Notes under the pieces: generated by a model
What the model saw: only the letters and a program-made list of their open reading frames with translations
What the model was told of the DNA's origin: nothing
The model's database searches: none
Assembly (NCBI GenBank): GCA_020746835.1
Contig: JAGPNK010000004.1
Span: forward strand, 1,550,001-1,614,000
DNA: 64,000 nt
DNA from: Stachybotrys elegans
Taxonomy: Eukaryota; Ascomycota; Sordariomycetes; Hypocreales; Stachybotryaceae
Reading direction: 5' to 3'
Program-made: the position numbers and the translations under genes
Shown: in pieces, positions 9,543 through 21,100 of the stretch
Position numbering within the stretch: position 1 is the first letter of the stretch
How the letters are laid out: each line of letters opens with the position of its first letter

Positions 9543-12154
9543 TTACAATCGAGGCCGTCCTTCCAGCTTTCCTCTCCGCCTGGTCTCCTTGGCATACTTG
9601 AGCACTTCCCTGTCCTCCCTGCTCAGATGGCTCGGGACCTTGGATGTCGCAGCCTCTGCCTCCACAAACATCTTGGCACCCAGCTCGTCCGCCAGCCGCA
9701 GCACACGGGAGCTGACAGTCGCGCCATCCCTTCGATTCTTGCCTTCGCGCCGTGAACTCGCGATTTTCTCGGTAAAGTCCCACAGCCTGCCCTCGGCTAG
9801 CAGAGCGCCCGTCTGGGGATCACGAGGACATTGCCAGGACGGATCGAGCTGGATTCGTGGCGGAACTTTGGGATCCTTGGACTTGACAACATGGACCATC
9901 TGGTCCTCCTCAAAGCGTGTATAGGAATTCTTCAGTGTTTCCTTGTTGACTGCTTCGAAGTAAGACAGATCTCCTTGATGGTACAATGTCTTGCCGAGCT
10001 GCGTTCTGGGTTAGAAGGTGCATAGCATGCGACGCTATCGTGAAGACGACTTACCAGTTGAGTAGTGTTCTGTGCTCTGGTTTGCTCGATCCAGATATCA
10101 CTCTTGCTGCCAAGCGGTGGTGTTAAGCCCATCAAGGATACAGCAGCCAGCCAACTCGCTTCGATGAATGGCCAAATGAGGAAGCAGTAGAAGTCGTAGT
10201 TCTCCCGCCCGGCCTTGCGTTCCATATCCGATAATCCAACCTTGGTAACGTTTCCTTTGTCGTCTCGGTCCAATCGAACAACATGATCCGCCTCCAGACC
10301 ACGGAGCGTCTTGTCCAGATTTACGTCTAACCCTGCTGCGGAGAAAATGAATTCTCCACGGAAGAGTGTTGAGAGGAAGAGGACCTGCTCCCTTAGCTCG
10401 TTGTACTCAATGTCTTGCATGGTAGGACCACCTCCGCGCTTCACCCGCATATACATGGCAGCGCTGACAAGAGCTTCGTATATGAACAGGTGAATTGTCA
10501 TGTTCCGGTAGAAGGAAAGCTGGAACCGGTCGACGGCGTAGTATGTCGGCTCAGCCAGGCCTGTCACGACACCCACGAGGTCTTTTCCAAGAACATCCAG
10601 TCCACGGTCTACAATTTCGGACAGCGGTGCATTGCCGAAATGAGCAACTCGCCCGCCCTTGGCTCGGATGCGGGTGGTAAGCCAGTCGACACGACGTATC
10701 AGCTCCTGCTTGCCTACGCCACGGCCGCGCAGTGTTAGGAGAACAGTACCGATCAACGCCGTCGGCATCACCACGGACACAGCGTTGATATCCCCCAGAA
10801 CCTTGTAGCCCAGCGTGCGCAGAATCTTCTCGCGCACAGCCCGAACCTCAGGGCTCTTGTGGTCTGTAGCCAATCCTGGAGGAAGCCTGTCAAATCTCTT
10901 AAGCTGCTGATCGATGAATCTCCTCAAACTCCAAGGCTCATGGAACCGAACATCCACTCTGCCCAGACGAAGAGACAAGATCGAGGAGCCACCAGACAGG
11001 AAATCGGCCAGGTTCTCCTTCTTCTTCGGCACACCTAGGAGCTCGGTGACATAGCCCTCGGTTTCAATGACCTTGTCGTACTGAGTGCTGACAGGGCAGA
11101 TGATGGAATCCTCGACTCGGCCGGACATGATGCTATCAAATACAAAGGAGAGGATGCCCAGCTTTGGGGGCAGTAGCTTGCCCGTGCGTGACCGACCACC
11201 TTCGATGAAGCATTCGAGGTTGAATCCTTGGCGTAGCATGGTATCGATGTAGGACTGCACCACTGTTGTGTACAAGGCGTCGTCGCCGAACGCGCGCCTG
11301 ATCCACATGGCACCCGCATGCTGCAAGAAAGACCCGACGACCGGAAAGTTGAGGTTATCCCCGGCGACAACAACTGGTAGGGTCAAGCCTAGTCGGTAGC
11401 AGATGAGCTGAAGTGACACGTAATCCACGTGCGAGCGGTGACTGGGCAAGAAGATGATGCTTTGCTTCTTCTTGGCCGCCATGTCGGCTACCTTGCGCAG
11501 CCGCAGGACTTCTTCGCTGGACACGTGAATACCCTGGTGGTAGGCCCTGGTCAAGAGCTGCGTTGTGAGGTAGTAGGCTCCCCGGATGAAAGCGTTGCTC
11601 TCCATCTTGCAAATCATCTGGTCTGTGAGCTTCTCCGCCACTTCCTGGAGGCCATTCTCGAGGGCAGCACGTCGCTGGGCCTTTTTCATTTCATAGTTCT
11701 TGGGGTTTCCTTCGAAAAAGCCTTCCTTTTCCTCCATAGCGAGGCGATCAGCTGCCAGCTGAGTGATGCGCTGCTGAAGGAGGGGTGTAGACAGCACCAT
11801 TGACTTCATGTTGTCGGAGAAGCCCGAGTAGAAGACGGGCTGGCCGACAACATTGTCGTATGCGCGCCATCCCTGCCCAGAAACGTACAAGGAGACCTCT
11901 CGAAGGAACCTATGTGCACGTCAGCTTGCAAGTCGCGGTAAACTGAGGCGGGCTTCATACTGGAGCGGCTCGGATCGAAAGGAGGCGAACTGGTTCATCA
12001 GGGCCTCCTCTTTGCCCTCGGCTACAAGTTCGCTCGGTTCCACATAGCCGCTAGGTTGAAGCGTGATCTCGTCGCCCAGGATCTGGAGGTCAGGCGCAGT
12101 GCTGCTGCCGCTGTTGGAGCTGGTGGCATCGCCATCCTCGGGGTTGTTCGCCAT
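9543..12154 (-). CDS. PlsB-type glycerol-3-phosphate/DHAP acyltransferase
   Basis: Three exons, 12154-11961, 11909-10055 and 9998-9543, 834 residues. Introns are 51 and 56 bp. At the second, only the later of two acceptors restores the frame, giving LGKTLYHQGDLSYFEAVN. The acyltransferase core starts with block I HRSHVD (about residues 222-227), with the catalytic His and Asp. Block III, FIEGGRSRTGK, binds the phosphate of the acceptor, and PVSTQYDKV follows. The order and length match bacterial PlsB and the animal mitochondrial GPAT/peroxisomal DHAPAT group rather than yeast Gat1/Gat2. Role: first acylation in glycerolipid synthesis; glycerol-3-phosphate versus DHAP preference and organelle are not decided by what I see. 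It is divergent from POP4. Confidence 0.88.
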
Positions 12155-12945
12155 GTTTGGCCAGAGAAGGCAGATGGTATGATGCGCGTCGATTCCGTTG
12201 GGTCAATGACTCAGCAGCATCTCACCCAGACGCTGACACGGGCATACCCAGCGGCAAGTCGTTAGGTCAAACTGTATCTTTTGGATGGGTGGACGACGGA
12301 TCAAGAATGAGCCAAGGTGCCAAGGGAGGATGCAGGCGTCTCCTTGACAAGACTGAGGTGATGGGTGTGGACGTCACGAAGCATGGGAATGTGCTCTGAT
12401 TGGTTGGGGGAGCCGCGTTGAGCCGAGAAACCCCATACTTTCTACAGAGTACCTAAGTTAGTACTTGTACTTTCATATGTAGTTAAGCCAGCATGTGAAG
12501 GAACATGGGAGGCATTGAAGCTTTGACCTCGAACCCCAGAACCCGGGACTTGGAAATACCAATACCACTGTGACAGTCTGGAGAATCAAGATTCACCATC
12601 ATGCAACGCTCACGGGAGATTTAATGGGTGCACTGTTAGGTAGGTACCTTGATAGTTGGTGTATATCCACCAGGTGTTATCTATCAATTCTCACTGCTGT
12701 AGCGACATTAAACAGGCAAAAATAAGAACTAATCACATAACATCCCGCGATCGATATTCGGGATAATGGCTGTGATACAGAATTCATGGGGATGGACCAG
12801 TTTTTGCCTCGGCAGTTGAACTCATTCTGAGTTAGCGCAACTTACCACTGGGACCCGGAACTCAAGTGCCCCGCCAAAAAATTATCCCAGCATCCTTCCT
12901 GGCGTGCTGCGAACTTCGACACCCACCAACATCGTCAACGCTGCC
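12155..12945. promoter_or_regulatory. Divergent intergenic region, acyltransferase/POP4
   Basis: About 790 bases between two divergent starts. They hold no coding feature that I can support. One perfect TGACTCA lies close to the acyltransferase start (listed separately). Confidence 0.5.
12207..12213. promoter_or_regulatory. Candidate Gcn4/CPC1-type site TGACTCA
   Basis: A perfect TGACTCA, 53 bp upstream of the acyltransferase ATG. The motif binds Gcn4/CPC1 and other bZIP factors. A single 7-mer can occur by chance, and amino acid control of this lipid gene is not established. Confidence 0.3.
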
Positions 12946-13635
12946 ATGGACAAAACAGCCCAAAAGGTCACGCAGGATCTGCTGGCCAGGGCGCATTCGC
13001 CCGACAGCGCCAACCGCATCTACACGGACAAAATCCAGTACCGTACCCTCCACCTGCGGCCATCGTCTCCTCCTCCCACACAGCTGAACGCCCGCGCCGC
13101 CAGACGAAAAGCGCGAGAGCAGGACAAATCCAAGAAGAAGCTCAAGCCGAAGCCGCTCTCCTCCCGCGAACGCCGCAGGCTCGGCCTCCACGACATCCCC
13201 CGCAAGGGCCAAAAGTACGAAGTCTACGAGCCGCTCAACAAGCTATGGATGGGCTACGCGCGAGAGGTGCTCGGCAACGAGCTCTACACAGGCGGCCCTG
13301 GTGCTGCGGCCAAGCTCTCCAGCGCCGAGTTTCACGGAGCCGAGGTCGAGGTGTCGAGAAGCAGATGCCCTGGTAGAGTGGGCATCCAGGGCATCGTTGT
13401 GAGGGACAGGAAATTCGTGTTTGAGGTCATCACCAAGAAGAATGCCGTAAAGGTCGTCCCCAAAGAAGGCACCACGTTTCGCGTCTCCGTAATAACTGCA
13501 GAAGCTGAGACACCCGATGCGACATCCGATGCGGCCGGCAGATTTGTCTTTGAGATTCTCGGGGACCAGATGATGCTCCGATCGGCGGACCGCGCAAATC
13601 GCAAATTCAAGGCGCACTTCCTCACCAAGCTTTGA
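12946..13635 (+). CDS. POP4: RNase P/MRP subunit POP4 (Rpp29)
   Basis: Single exon, 229 residues. The ATG at 12946 is preferred over an in-frame GTG upstream. The N-terminal 100 residues are basic and Lys/Arg-rich. The Rpp29 core is at about residues 105-229: helix YEPLNKLWMGYAREVLG, then a small beta barrel with SAEFHGAEVEVSRSRCPGRVGIQGIVVRDRKFVFEV and the closing strands near FVFEILGD and RSADRANRKFKAHF. The Sm-like fold binds the RNase P and MRP RNAs, which mature tRNA 5' ends and rRNA spacers in the nucleus. Order, spacing and length agree with fungal POP4. Confidence 0.9.
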   Translation: MDKTAQKVTQDLLARAHSPDSANRIYTDKIQYRTLHLRPSSPPPTQLNARAARRKAREQDKSKKKLKPKPLSSRERRRLGLHDIPRKGQKYEVYEPLNKLWMGYAREVLGNELYTGGPGAAAKLSSAEFHGAEVEVSRSRCPGRVGIQGIVVRDRKFVFEVITKKNAVKVVPKEGTTFRVSVITAEAETPDATSDAAGRFVFEILGDQMMLRSADRANRKFKAHFLTKL

Positions 13636-14475
13636 GCGACTTCGCCTTACGTTTGCGCTAAAATTGCATATCCTCAACCAAAGGCAAGCAAGGGGCACAG
13701 AATTCTGATCCTGCCGACCATGGTGAATCGAAGAGCATGGTAGTAAAGTGCAGCATTTAGGCTAGGCCATGGCCGGCGATGCCGCACTTCAGCTCGAAGC
13801 TACTGCTGCCCCCATGCCAGCGGATGCGCATTGCTTTGTTCGGCGCGCCCGCAGAATACTCTGTGTCGCGATGGCGCGCGCCAGAGATCAAGGGAGGGAA
13901 AATACACAAGGCACAAGTCAGCTCTAAACCCCTTCCAGTTACGCGCCTGTAGAGCTGCAGATCCCGTCGCCAGCAAGGCCAGTCACCGCCAAAACAAGTC
14001 TCGACATTGGATGGATAAGGACGCAGGACACGTGTTACCCTTGTGCCACTGCCCCGTGTCTTGCAAGACATGCAGGCCAGCGTGCGAAATGGGCCGAAGA
14101 TACTGGGGGCTCAAAACACCCTCAACGCGTCTTCGGCGGCCAGCTCAGCCGTGTTGGAGGCGGTCAGGAAGAATCAGGCTGCGGTACAACCGACTGAGCT
14201 GTCTCTCATGCACACCCTAAGGTTGTGATACCTCAACCTCATCCGAGGTGGTCAAAGAAGGGCCCCTGCGGGATCTTGTATTTTGCTTAGGGTGAGATAG
14301 GAATGTCGGAGACAATCACGGGTGTCATTACCGTTGCCCTTTGCAAGGCACGGGTTTTCCACCTGATTCAATCATGTAGAGAAGGCACCAGATACCAGGA
14401 TAGGTCTATTGGAGTGTGAACAATAATAGCAATGCCTTGTATTTTACTTCTATTGTTGTGCCGTCCTCGGTTCGC
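13636..14475. other. Gene-free spacer
   Basis: Between the 3' end of POP4 and the 3' end of ADE2 (convergent). Short open frames on both strands show no family resemblance. No RNA gene was recognised. Confidence 0.55.
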
Positions 14476-16412
14476 CTATTTCCCATTCAGATACGCCTCC
14501 CAGCCAATGTCCTGTAGCCTTGCAGCCTTGGCCTCGACCTCCTCGCACATCTTCTTCATGTAGTCGGCCATGGCCTTACGATAACCGGCGTCGCTCGAGC
14601 CAAGGATGCGCACCGCCAGTAGACCAGCGTTGGTGGAGTTGTTGATGCCCACCGTAGCGACAGGGCATCCGCGCGGCATCTGCACAATGGAGTAGAGGCT
14701 GTCCTGGCCGTCCAGGACCGACGCTCTGACGGGCACACCGATGACAGGGACCGTGGTCTCCGATGCCACCATTCCAGGGAGTGCGGCCGCGCCGCCTGCA
14801 GCTGTGATGAGCACACGAATGCCTCGGTCCGCAGCTGTCCTTGCCAGCTCGCTCATGAGATGGGGCGTTCGGTGCGCAGACGTGATGGTGAAGTCGTATG
14901 GCACGCGGAACTGCTCCAGGATCTGGAAGGCCCCCTTCAGCACGCCCAGGTCCGAGTCCGATCCCATGGTGACGACAACCAGAGGGTTCTTGGTGTTGCG
15001 GGAGGAAGCTGCAGGTGCTGCCAGTTCCGTGGATGGGGCCGCAGCCGGGGCGGCAATGCGCAACTGGGCAGCGGCAGCGTCAAGGCGGCCTTGGCGGAGG
15101 TTACTGACCTCGTCAGCGAATGGCTGCACCGCTGCCATGAGATCCGTGGCCGGAGAGTAAGAAGTGAGGGTGATGTGGCCAATCTTGCGGCTCGGTTTCG
15201 AGGCCTTTCCGTAGAGGTGAAGGAACACATCAACCCCGTCGTCGTGGTCTTGGTGCGTCATGTTGACGAGCTTGTCATGGGAGTCGGGGTTTGCTCCTCC
15301 CAGGATATTCAGCATAACTGCACCAGATACTCTGGGCTGCAGCTTCGTGGCAGCGGGGAAGATGTCCAGGATGGCACAAAGTTGAGCCCGGAATTGAGAC
15401 ATGGCGGGCAGAGCCTCCATGGTATAGTGGCCCGAGTTGTGTCTACGCAGGGTGTCAGTCTTTCGGATTTTGAGCTGCAAAATGCGTATGCTTACGGCCT
15501 GGGAGCAACCTCATTGATCACCAATTCACCTGTTACACAAGTCAGCTCCATATTCTCACTGACGGAATACGTTGAGGGTGACTGACCGTCTTGGAGGAGG
15601 AACATCTCGACTGCATACACGCCTCGTCCCTTCAAAGTTTGGATGACTTTGCTGGCAAGACTTCTGGCTTTTTGGTATGTCTCATCGGGTACCGCGGGGG
15701 GGTACACAACCTGGGTGCAAATGCTATCGACGTGAAGAGTCTCGACAGCGGGGTAGGGGTAGACATCCTTGAGGTTGCCCTCATCATCCTCGGTCCTGAC
15801 AACCATGACAGCCAACTCCTTCTGGAAGGGCAGAAACTTCTCGGCATAGATGGACAGACCTTCCATAAACTTGACGGCCTCGGCATAGTCCTCAGTACCG
15901 TTTACTTTGAAGTTTCCACGGCCATCGTAGGATCCCTTACGCGCCTTGAGCATGAAAGGGAACCCGTAGGCCTCGGCGACCTTGTCCAGAGTGGAAACGT
16001 CGTGGGTTTCCAGTGCCATCTGGGGTGCGACGGGCAGGCCAGCCTTGGAGAAATGCTCCTTTTGCAGGTACTTATCTTGGATGAGGCGGATCGTGTCCCA
16101 TGATGGGTGGACAGGGACCTTCTTCATCTTGCCATCAACCTCAACGCCCTTGGTGGCGATCTCCTCCAGCACCTGGGTGTCGACATGCTCGATCTCCACG
16201 GTGAGCACGTCACACCTCCTGGCAAGTTCACGAATCTTGTCGGCGTCCTTGAAGGAGCCCGCTACGTGCTTGTCGTTCTGGTTGATCTGCTTGGCAGGGG
16301 AGCCAGCCTCGTCGAGTATCACCAGCTCGACACCGAGCAGGAGAGCCTGCTCTTGAAGCATGCGGCCAAGCTGGCCGCCGCCCAAGATGCCGATGACGGG
16401 ATGCTTGGCCAT
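14476..16412 (-). CDS. ADE2: Phosphoribosylaminoimidazole carboxylase (PurK-PurE fusion)
   Basis: Three exons, 16412-15587, 15529-15496 and 15442-14476, 608 residues. The N-terminal half is a PurK-like ATP-grasp ligase: GILGGGQLGRML at about residues 8-19, then FMLKARKGSYDGRGN, and ELVINEVAPRPHNSGHYT assembled across both splices. The C-terminal half, from about residue 439, is a PurE mutase (VVVTMGSDSDL, TSAHRTP, GAAALPGM). A low-complexity Ala-rich linker of about 25 residues joins them. Together they convert AIR to CAIR in purine synthesis, using bicarbonate and ATP. The middle exon is only 34 nt. The 57-bp first intron has no in-frame stop, so retention would add 19 residues between QDG and ELV. 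Confidence 0.95.
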
Positions 16413-18121
16413 TTTTGGTGGTGCAGCTCGGCGTCCTACTCGCCGTAAGTTGGTGTTTCTTTAGCAGGCAGCAGGGCAGTGAAATGAGAAGGAGTCTCAC
16501 CTTTCTCTTAGATAAAAATTAACGCGGCACGCGGCGATATCCCTCGATGCTTTCACAATGGACGTCACAGAGGTTTTTGGCCCAAGGCTGCAGATGAGTG
16601 GCCTTGTATTATCAGTGGTGGTGAAAACTTAATTAGTGAAGCGGGAATATCCCGCCTCAATGGAGGAGAAAAAAACCAAACCCCTCCACAAAGCTTTTCT
16701 TAGTACAAGCCAACTGCTCTTTAAATCGCAATACAACACGCCTCTCCATCCTCGTCTGATTCACGACATTAATGTTGACATGCTGCCATGAAAGGCCCGA
16801 CGGCTGCATGAGATCTTGTAAATCAGCGTGATGAAGTCTTTCTGCCGTAATTGAGCTAGCAATTTGAACAGCGCGCACAGGGATGGGTCGAGCATCTTGC
16901 CCAATGACGTGCATGTTTGTCATGAGAAATAGATGCGTGCTAGTCGTCTCCATCCCCCCTGCATCAGCAAGAGTAGGTAGAATGATGAGAGCGAGTGGCC
17001 TGGTTTTGCTTTGCCGGTGCCTCACCAGGCACTCACTCCTCCCTCTTATTACCCATGTATGCAGTATTGTTGACGCGACGGCAATGGCCACTCGGTTATC
17101 TGGAACGCGGCGGGATTTGTCTTCCCACCGCGCCAGGTAACGCTAAGTAAGGCTGGCATCTGGATTACAGGGTCCTGTCTCACTCCTCCCTTTGTCTCGG
17201 GTTCGAGCAATTGTGTGTACATAGCTGGGTTATTATTATTATTATTATTTTGATTATTATTATACCGTACGCGCTGGCAATGCCATGCTTTGCAGATCCC
17301 TCCAACTAACTTTGCTTTTTTGGCGGACTGCTTTATTGCCACGGTGGCAAGGCTCTCTCTCATCCATGGACGCGCCGGGTGCCTTGCAAGAGCTGAAATG
17401 CAAGGGATCGTGCCTGAGCAGCCCCCGGGAGGCGGGTTTTCCGATTGCTCGTGCAGCAAACCTTCCATGGCTGACCAGCTGATGATGGAAGATGCTAGGC
17501 CTGGAGGAAGGGTTTTAGATCGGGTCCAGTTTTAGGTGGCTATTTGTTAGCATGGGCCTCTGGTTTTAGGCTTCCAAACCCTCATTGGAAAGGCAGTGGT
17601 GGTGCGCGGCGGATAAAACTCGGTGCTGGGGCCACCCTCAGGGCTAGTGGCCTTTGCCAGCCTGATGTACATGCGGCATGGCCCATACATAGCAGCAAGT
17701 TGTGGGTGTCGGCGGTCGCGCGCTCACTGGCCAGTCCAGTCAACTCCACCAGCAGTTTTCATCCCAAAACCTCGCTGGGTTTTTTTTTCCCACCAGCACG
17801 ACACGACAAGCTCAACGTCTACAACTCTCCAGCTCCTCGACGCCTGTATTCCACACAACACACCCACACACGACCCCTCCCAAAGCGCTGTATACCGATA
17901 GCCAGCCCCTTGCGAAAGCATTTCTTTTCCCTCGCGGTTTTATTTCGTGCATCGACTTAGACACCACCCAACCAACCCCTCGCGTCCTGCCACTGGACCT
18001 TGCACACCATTCGCCGCCATCGCATTCGACTCTCTTCTCTCGACCCATCCGCCTGGACTCGACGTGAAAGAGCAGAAGGATCCCCTTTCACAACACACCT
18101 TGCAGGAATCTCATCGCCAAT
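16413..18121. promoter_or_regulatory. Divergent intergenic region, ADE2/GYF gene
   Basis: About 1.7 kb between two divergent starts. It holds a TAT/ATT microsatellite (17230-17263) and a long C- and T-rich stretch from about 17740 to 18090 before the GYF gene, typical of a fungal 5' leader. Open frames here show no family resemblance. Confidence 0.55.
17230..17263. repeat. TAT/ATT microsatellite
   Basis: About eleven TTA-phase trinucleotides interrupted once by TTTG. Non-coding, in the ADE2/GYF intergenic region. Confidence 0.8.
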
Positions 18122-21100
18122 ATGCCCTCCAATCTACCTTCGAGCTTTGCCTCGGCTGCCGCAGGCCAGAATGCGAACCGTGACTCGAGAGGAAGAGGGG
18201 ATGGGAGAGGAAACACTGCTGGCGACTGGTGAGTTTCCACGTCGACTCCTCTGCTTGCACCATTTTCGCCACGCCATGCCTCCAAGCCAAGCTGCCGTGC
18301 TCTCCTCTATTGCTTCCCTGCCCGCCGGCCTACATCCAATTTCTCTCCCACTTGACCGTGGCATGCCGAAACCTCAAACTTTCCTCTGCCCACCGTGTAC
18401 CGTCGCACTCACCACATGTGTGGCCCTGGCCGCATGTACCCGTGTTTGCACCCTCCTCGCTCCGCACTGCTGCCGCTCTAGCTCTCGCTTCTCGTGTCAC
18501 ACAAACTAACCTTGGCTGCTCAGGTCGCGACGAGATGGACGCTCGGCCAATGGTACACTCACCTTCCGCCGTTCCTCAACAACGCCTCTGGGTCAATCCT
18601 CGCAGCATCCCCCTCCCATCGACCATGCCGTTCAGCCTCCCAGCGTTGATAGTTCAAACCCAACCCCACAGCCTCAGGCATACGAGTCTGGCCCTGCGCG
18701 TTACACCAAGGAGGATCTGCTGGACATGTTTCAACCACCAAAAGGCAGTGAGAGCACCTCGCGTCTCTTCATACCTGGTTGGAACCCCAATACCATCAAC
18801 GGTCACTCAGGACGTGGTTGGGGCAAGACTAATGACAACCACGTGCCTCAAGAGCCCGGCGCCTGCTGGGACGATAGTGGAGATACCATACCAATGGGCT
18901 TGCAGGACTTTTCTCTTGAGGAGAAGGAGGTATGTCTCGACAGCAGTTGTCATGGCCACATTTTCTCTGCCCATTCCCATGCTGACTGGCTCAGGCATTT
19001 TCCACCGAAATCAACTCGCCCCTCAAACCCCCGACACAGAACAAGGATGGCCACCCTGGTGCCATCAACGGTCGCAAGGCGTCAGTTTCCCATGCCTCCC
19101 CGGCCAACTACGGTGTCAGCTCTCCTGTTTCGGCTACCAGACCGGGCACCAGGCGCCGAGAAACGACAGATTCGAACCCTTTCGGCAGTGCCTTGAACTC
19201 ACCCACCGCTACTCGATTCGCTCGCGGCGACGATTCGTCCTATTGGTTCCCACGACGTGCCGGAGATCAAAAAGACGAGGCTGAAGAGCAGGACCAGGAT
19301 CCGACAGGGATGAACAAGAACCCGTTTGGAAATCTCATCCGTCAACAGTCATCCACCCGCAGTCCAGGCGGAATGGGCTCAATCTGGCCTCCTTCCAACC
19401 AGACCACGCCCATTTCTGGCCCCGGCGGTTTTGGAAATTTTGCTCTGCCTACCCCATCCGCTCCTGGTGACAAGCGTGCTGTTGGGGGAGCTGGGGGCAG
19501 TCGTCTCGCGCACCTGATACCCAAGGACGCCTCAGAGTCCGCCAGGCAGGGCGAATTGCCAAACCCAATGAACCAGTCAGGACGTCGATCGCGGCCCCGA
19601 ACCGATACTGATCCTTTCGGCGATGACAGCCTCTCTGGCAGCGCTGTCCTCGGCGGCGCTCAAGACACCGGTTCCACTGGCCCTAGCGCTAGTCGTGTGC
19701 CACCACTGGGAACACCCATCAAGGGCTCCACTGGTGATTTTGGCATGTCTGGCCTGAACCTTGGGTCTCAGGCCGACGATGACGGACCCCTTAGCCCTTC
19801 TGAGACGAACCCTTATCGTAGCCCTCCGGCCGAGCGCCACGACCACGATGACGCCCACCACGCCGACAAGCCCCACGGCGCCTCTCACTACGACCAACCC
19901 CCCAACCTCAGTGCCATCACCAGAGGCTTCGGTGCAGTCGGCTTTGAGGGCAGCGACCGCAGCCAAACGTCAAGTGTAGGAACCAAAGGCTATCCTCTAG
20001 GAACCATGTCGGGTTGGCCCGCGCCAGGTGCCGGCGTGGGAACCCCCGATCGCGAGCGTCCCAATTTTGGGAATGCATTTGGCAACTCGCTCTTCAACCC
20101 TCTGGGTGAGATCCAATCCCCAGGAGGTCTCGGAAACCTCAACAATGTCTTTGGTCCCGCTAGTGCCGGCGGCCTTGGCACTGGCAGCATTGGTCGTGGC
20201 AGCAAGCTTGGCAGCCTGTTCCCAGCTGCCATGCAGGCCCAGATGCAGAGCCACGACCATGAGAAGAGTCTGTCAGACTCTCTTCCCGATCTTCGCCAGA
20301 GTAATCCGCTCGGTGCCATTGGACGCTCCAGCTTCAATGTTCCCATCAGGGATACAGATAGCCCCATGAGGCCCAACCGAGGTGTCTTTGAAGAGCTTTT
20401 CCCTTCCAGCGATGCCAGCCGGGCCCAGGGCGTTTTCAGCACTGCCGAGGCCGGTCAGCCTCTCAGTGCTGTCGCTGGTCCTGGCTCATTTACCCCAGTG
20501 ACTGGCGGACTGCCATTCGGTGGCTCTCAAGTCGGGAACGAACCCCCTTCTGCGCAGGTTCGACAGATGGTTATGCCCGATCGTATGAGATGGGTGTACC
20601 TCGATCCTCAGGGTCAGGTCCAAGGGCCCTTTACAGGCCTTGAGATGAACGACTGGTACAAGGCGCATTTCTTTACTCCGGACCTCCGTGTGAAGAAGGT
20701 TGAGGATCCTGAATTCGAGCCTCTGGGTCAACTCATCCGCCGTATTGGAAACTCGCGCGAGCCATTCCTTGTGCCCCAGATTGGCATTCCACACGGGCCT
20801 CCCACCCAAAGCGGTCCCTTTACTCCTTCCAGCGGCAACGGCATCATCCCGCCCCTCAGCGGTGTCTTCCCCAGCTTTGGTCGGACTCTCACCGCCGAAG
20901 AGCAGAACAACCTCGAACGCCGCAAGCAGGAGGAGCAGTTCTTGATGGCCCAGCAAAGGGAGTTCATGATGCGACAGCAAGCTATTAGTAAATACCAGAT
21001 GCAGGGCCCTGGTCTTCAACACCATTCCAGTGCGCACAGCCTACAGAGCCAGCCCAGCTTCGGTAGCATTACTTCTCCCATTGGTATGCCGCAGCAACAG

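Noticed and set aside
12520..12560. Minus-strand GGGGTTCGAGG as a possible tRNA T-arm
   Set aside because: No cloverleaf could be built around it.
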